Shown: positions 62,214 through 64,000 of the stretch, piece by piece | Layout: every line of letters starts with the position of its first letter | Position numbering within the stretch: position 1 is the first letter of the stretch | NCBI GenBank assembly: GCA_035627835.1 | Contig: DASPKX010000104.1 | Location: 1 to 64,000 of the forward strand | Direction: 5' to 3' | DNA length: 64,000 nucleotides | Source of the DNA: DASPKX01 sp035627835 | GTDB taxonomy: Bacteria > Verrucomicrobiota > Verrucomicrobiia > Limisphaerales > SXQI01 | The notes under the pieces: model-generated | Seen by the model: only the letters and a program-made list of their open reading frames with translations | Database searches by the model: none | Told to the model about the DNA's origin: nothing | Translations under genes and position numbers: made by a program

Positions 62214-63113
62214 ATGATGTCGAACAATAGCAAGAAAATGGTGGAAGCTCTCAACCACTCCGCCATTTACCACGATTACGAGCGCGCGTTCAACGACGCG
62301 ACGGGGCTTCCCCTCTCCCTCTCTTCCCTTGAGTCGTGGGGATTGCCCCATCATGGCCGCCGGAAGGAAAATCCATTCTGCGCGATGATGGCTGGCAACA
62401 GCCGCTCGTGCGCCGCTTGCTTGCGCCTGCAGCAAGACCTTTGTCAATCAGCGACTACCGAAGCTAAAAGCGTGAACTGCGAGCTGGGGCTTACAGACAC
62501 AGCCGTGCCCGTTCGCCTCGGCGAGCAAGTCATTGGTTATCTGCACACCGGCCAAATCTTCCGCAAGAAGCCGAGCGAGGCCCAATTCAATCGCGCGGTT
62601 GAGACCATTCGCAGTTGGGGAATGGACCTCGATCCAGAAGCGCTGCGCGAAGCTTATTTCAGCGGGAAGGTCGTTGGCCAAAAGGAGCACGAAGCTGTGG
62701 TTCGCCTGCTGAGCATCTTCGCCCAGCACCTCTCCAGCATCTGCAATCAAATTGTCATTCAAAACGAAAACGCCGAGCCGCCTGTGATCACGAAGGCAAA
62801 GAAGTTCATCGAGGAGAACCACTCGGAAGATCTCTCCCTGGCTGGAGTGGCCAAAGCGGTGAACACGAGCCCGTTTTACTTCTGCAAACTCTTTAAGAAG
62901 AGCACCGGGATCAATTTCACCGATTACGTCTCCCGCATCCGCATTGAACGAGCGAGGAACCTTTTGTTGAACCCGAACCTGCGCGTGAGCGAGATCGCTT
63001 ACGAAGTCGGCTTTCAATCCCTGACCCACTTCAACCGTGTGTTTAAGAAGGTCAACGGCCAATCCCCCAGTGATTACCGCGCCCGCCTAACCCGCGCTCA
63101 AGTCGGCATCTAA
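62214..63113 (+). CDS. PocR-domain AraC-family transcriptional regulator
   Basis: 299 residues from the ATG at 62214. The N-terminal PocR-like sensor (~15-175) has the Cys pattern NPFCAMMAGNSRSCAACLRL, ending VNCELGLTDTAVPVRLG, which may bind a small molecule, metal or redox cofactor. The C-terminal double HTH (~200-298) is of AraC type (LSLAGVAKAVNTSPFYFCKLF and LRVSEIAYEVGFQSLTHFNRVF). Likely a carbon-source or redox activator; no target operon adjoins it. Confidence 0.93.
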   Translation: MMSNNSKKMVEALNHSAIYHDYERAFNDATGLPLSLSSLESWGLPHHGRRKENPFCAMMAGNSRSCAACLRLQQDLCQSATTEAKSVNCELGLTDTAVPVRLGEQVIGYLHTGQIFRKKPSEAQFNRAVETIRSWGMDLDPEALREAYFSGKVVGQKEHEAVVRLLSIFAQHLSSICNQIVIQNENAEPPVITKAKKFIEENHSEDLSLAGVAKAVNTSPFYFCKLFKKSTGINFTDYVSRIRIERARNLLLNPNLRVSEIAYEVGFQSLTHFNRVFKKVNGQSPSDYRARLTRAQVGI

Positions 63114-63128
63114 ACAGCTCGATCTCCC

Positions 63129-63158
63129 GCGCGCAGCCCACAAGCTGCGCGCTTTTTT
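63129..63158 (+). terminator. Terminator of the PocR-AraC gene
   Basis: GCGCGCAG (63129-63136) pairs with CTGCGCGC (63145-63152), followed by TTTTTT. Confidence 0.92.
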
Positions 63159-63218
63159 CTCGTCCACGTCGATCCAGCAACGTGCTTGCGTTGGGCGATC
63201 TCTGCTCGTCGACGCAAG

Positions 63219-63251
63219 AAAGGAGCCGACGCATCACGCATCGGCTCCTTT
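63219..63251. terminator. Bidirectional hairpin terminator
   Basis: AAAGGAGCCGA (63219-63229) and TCGGCTCCTTT (63241-63251) form an 11-bp stem with T-rich ends on both strands; it can end ftsH transcripts (minus) and any readthrough from the left. Confidence 0.75.
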
Positions 63252-63266
63252 CGTAAGAGTTGTAGC

Positions 63267-63304
63267 CGCAACCTTTAGGTTGCGCAGGTTGCGCAGGTTG
63301 CGCG
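63267..63304. repeat. REP-like palindrome with 9-bp tandem repeats
   Basis: CGCAACC-TTTA-GGTTGCG (63267-63284) is a palindrome whose right arm is continued as three tandem 9-mers GGTTGCGCA, GGTTGCGCA, GGTTGCGCG (63278-63304). Located between the terminator and ftsH; no other copy was noticed in the window. Confidence 0.7.
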
Positions 63305-63313
63305 GCACACACC

Positions 63314-64000
63314 TTAATTATTCGTGTAGTGCGACGGCGGGGGTGATCCGGGGCCGTTCTCGAGAAAGTCAGCGATCACAAGCGGCTTCTTGGACGCGCG
63401 GCCATCTTCAATCCCCAGCAACTTAAGCACTTGGTCGCGAGCCAGAGTTTCCTCCTTCAGGAGCGTCTCAGCCAGGAGCTTCGTTTGTTCACGCTTCTGC
63501 TCGATGATCGCCAGAGCCTGCTTATACGCATCTGTCAGGAGCGTGTTGATCTCCGACTCCGCGTGATCTTTCTCAAACTCGTAATAGAGCTTCTGGCCCA
63601 TGCCCCAGTCGTGAATCATCTTCCGGGCAATGTTCTTGGCGGAATCGAGGTCGCCATTGGCGCCATTGGTGATATCACCGATGAAGGTCTGCTCCGCAGC
63701 GCGGCCAGCGGCCAAAACCACCAGCTGCTGCAACAGGTACGTCCGGCTGTGAATGTTCTGGTCTTCCTTCGGCAAGGACATGGTTGAACCAAGGGACATG
63801 CCGCGTGGGATGATGGTGACCTTGTGCAACGGCGGCAGCAGCGGCTGCTCGAGCTGTGCGATCGCATGGCCCGCTTCGTGATACGCAACCACACGGCGTT
63901 CATCCGCCTTCATCGTCATGGACCGACGCTCAATGCCGAAGCGCACTTTGTCGCGAGCTTCTTCCAATTCCGCGAGGCTGATGTTCGCCTTGCTGCGTTG
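63314..64000 (-). CDS. ftsH: ATP-dependent zinc metalloprotease FtsH (C-terminal part)
   Basis: The reading frame continues beyond the right edge, so only the last 228 residues are present. The peptidase M41 domain shows the zinc site HEAGHAIAQ (His-Glu-x-x-His), the third ligand region in NGDLDSAKNIARKMIHDWGM, and the conserved GRAAEQTFIGDITNGA. The AAA+ domain and membrane helices lie outside the window. FtsH degrades membrane and short-lived cytosolic proteins. A C-terminal tail (ADFLENGPGSPPPSHYTNN) is variable. Confidence 0.97.
   Translation of the reverse strand, partial: QRSKANISLAELEEARDKVRFGIERRSMTMKADERRVVAYHEAGHAIAQLEQPLLPPLHKVTIIPRGMSLGSTMSLPKEDQNIHSRTYLLQQLVVLAAGRAAEQTFIGDITNGANGDLDSAKNIARKMIHDWGMGQKLYYEFEKDHAESEINTLLTDAYKQALAIIEQKREQTKLLAETLLKEETLARDQVLKLLGIEDGRASKKPLVIADFLENGPGSPPPSHYTNN

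Overview
The window looks like chromosomal DNA of a Gram-negative verrucomicrobium, probably the Pedosphaera/Limisphaerales side of the phylum. The evidence is four secreted or cytosolic Gfo/Idh/MocA-type oxidoreductases (three with twin-arginine-like leaders), a prepilin-like protein with the GFTLIELLVVIAIIA leader and a C-terminal FADGHAE motif, exported proteins that share a C-terminal 'W...RxFxRxV' module, a Planctomycete-type cytochrome c domain, and a zinc-ribbon Ser/Thr kinase. This placement rests on gene style only; no rRNA is present. I see no prophage, insertion sequence, CRISPR array, tRNA or rRNA.

Layout. 1-3152 (minus): an octahaem lipoprotein cytochrome and, overlapping it by one base, an outer-membrane barrel carrying its own N-terminal haem c domain (cut by the left edge), probably an electron conduit across the outer membrane. 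3200-8080 (plus): a good sigma-54 promoter, a barrel protein, an orphan sensor kinase and a secreted beta-propeller. 8079-8713: an AbrB/Doc toxin-antitoxin pair with a palindromic operator. 8738-15321: a TetR-controlled RND efflux operon in which the pump and the TolC-like outer-membrane factor are fused in one chain. 15490-18818: a duplicated secreted protein and a prepilin-like protein. 18821-23970: Ser/Thr kinase, ClpB and an oxidoreductase.

24403-32095 (plus): the cell-shape operon mreB-mreC-mreD-mrdA-rodA-rng with a strong terminator. 32192-33975: three small or low-complexity envelope proteins (SPW membrane protein, Ser/Gly-rich protein, Lys-rich protein). 34048-39485 (plus): ABC ATPase, permease, and two enzymes resembling D-apionate lactonase and D-apiose dehydrogenase, with overlapping stop/start codons at the first two joints. 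39495-41724: oxidoreductase and PurU.

41746-50206 (plus): an FNR-like site and a complete cbb3 oxidase cluster, ccoI-ccoS-ccoNO(fused)-ccoQ-ccoP-ccoG-ccoH and a SafE-like gene, giving high-affinity respiration. 50277-55403: oxidoreductase, barrel protein, UvrD/PcrA helicase, small unknown. 55609-64000: transaldolase, response regulator-kinase, a eukaryotic-type HisA, UbiB-family kinase, a TM-helix channel-like protein, a PocR/AraC regulator, and the C-terminal part of FtsH at the right edge.

The most unusual items are the haem-domain/porin fusion with its octahaem partner, the RND pump-outer membrane factor fusion, the CcoN-CcoO fusion with a monohaem CcoP, the fungal-like HisA, the putative apiose-oxidation pair tied to an ABC transporter, and the extremely Ser/Gly-rich exported protein.
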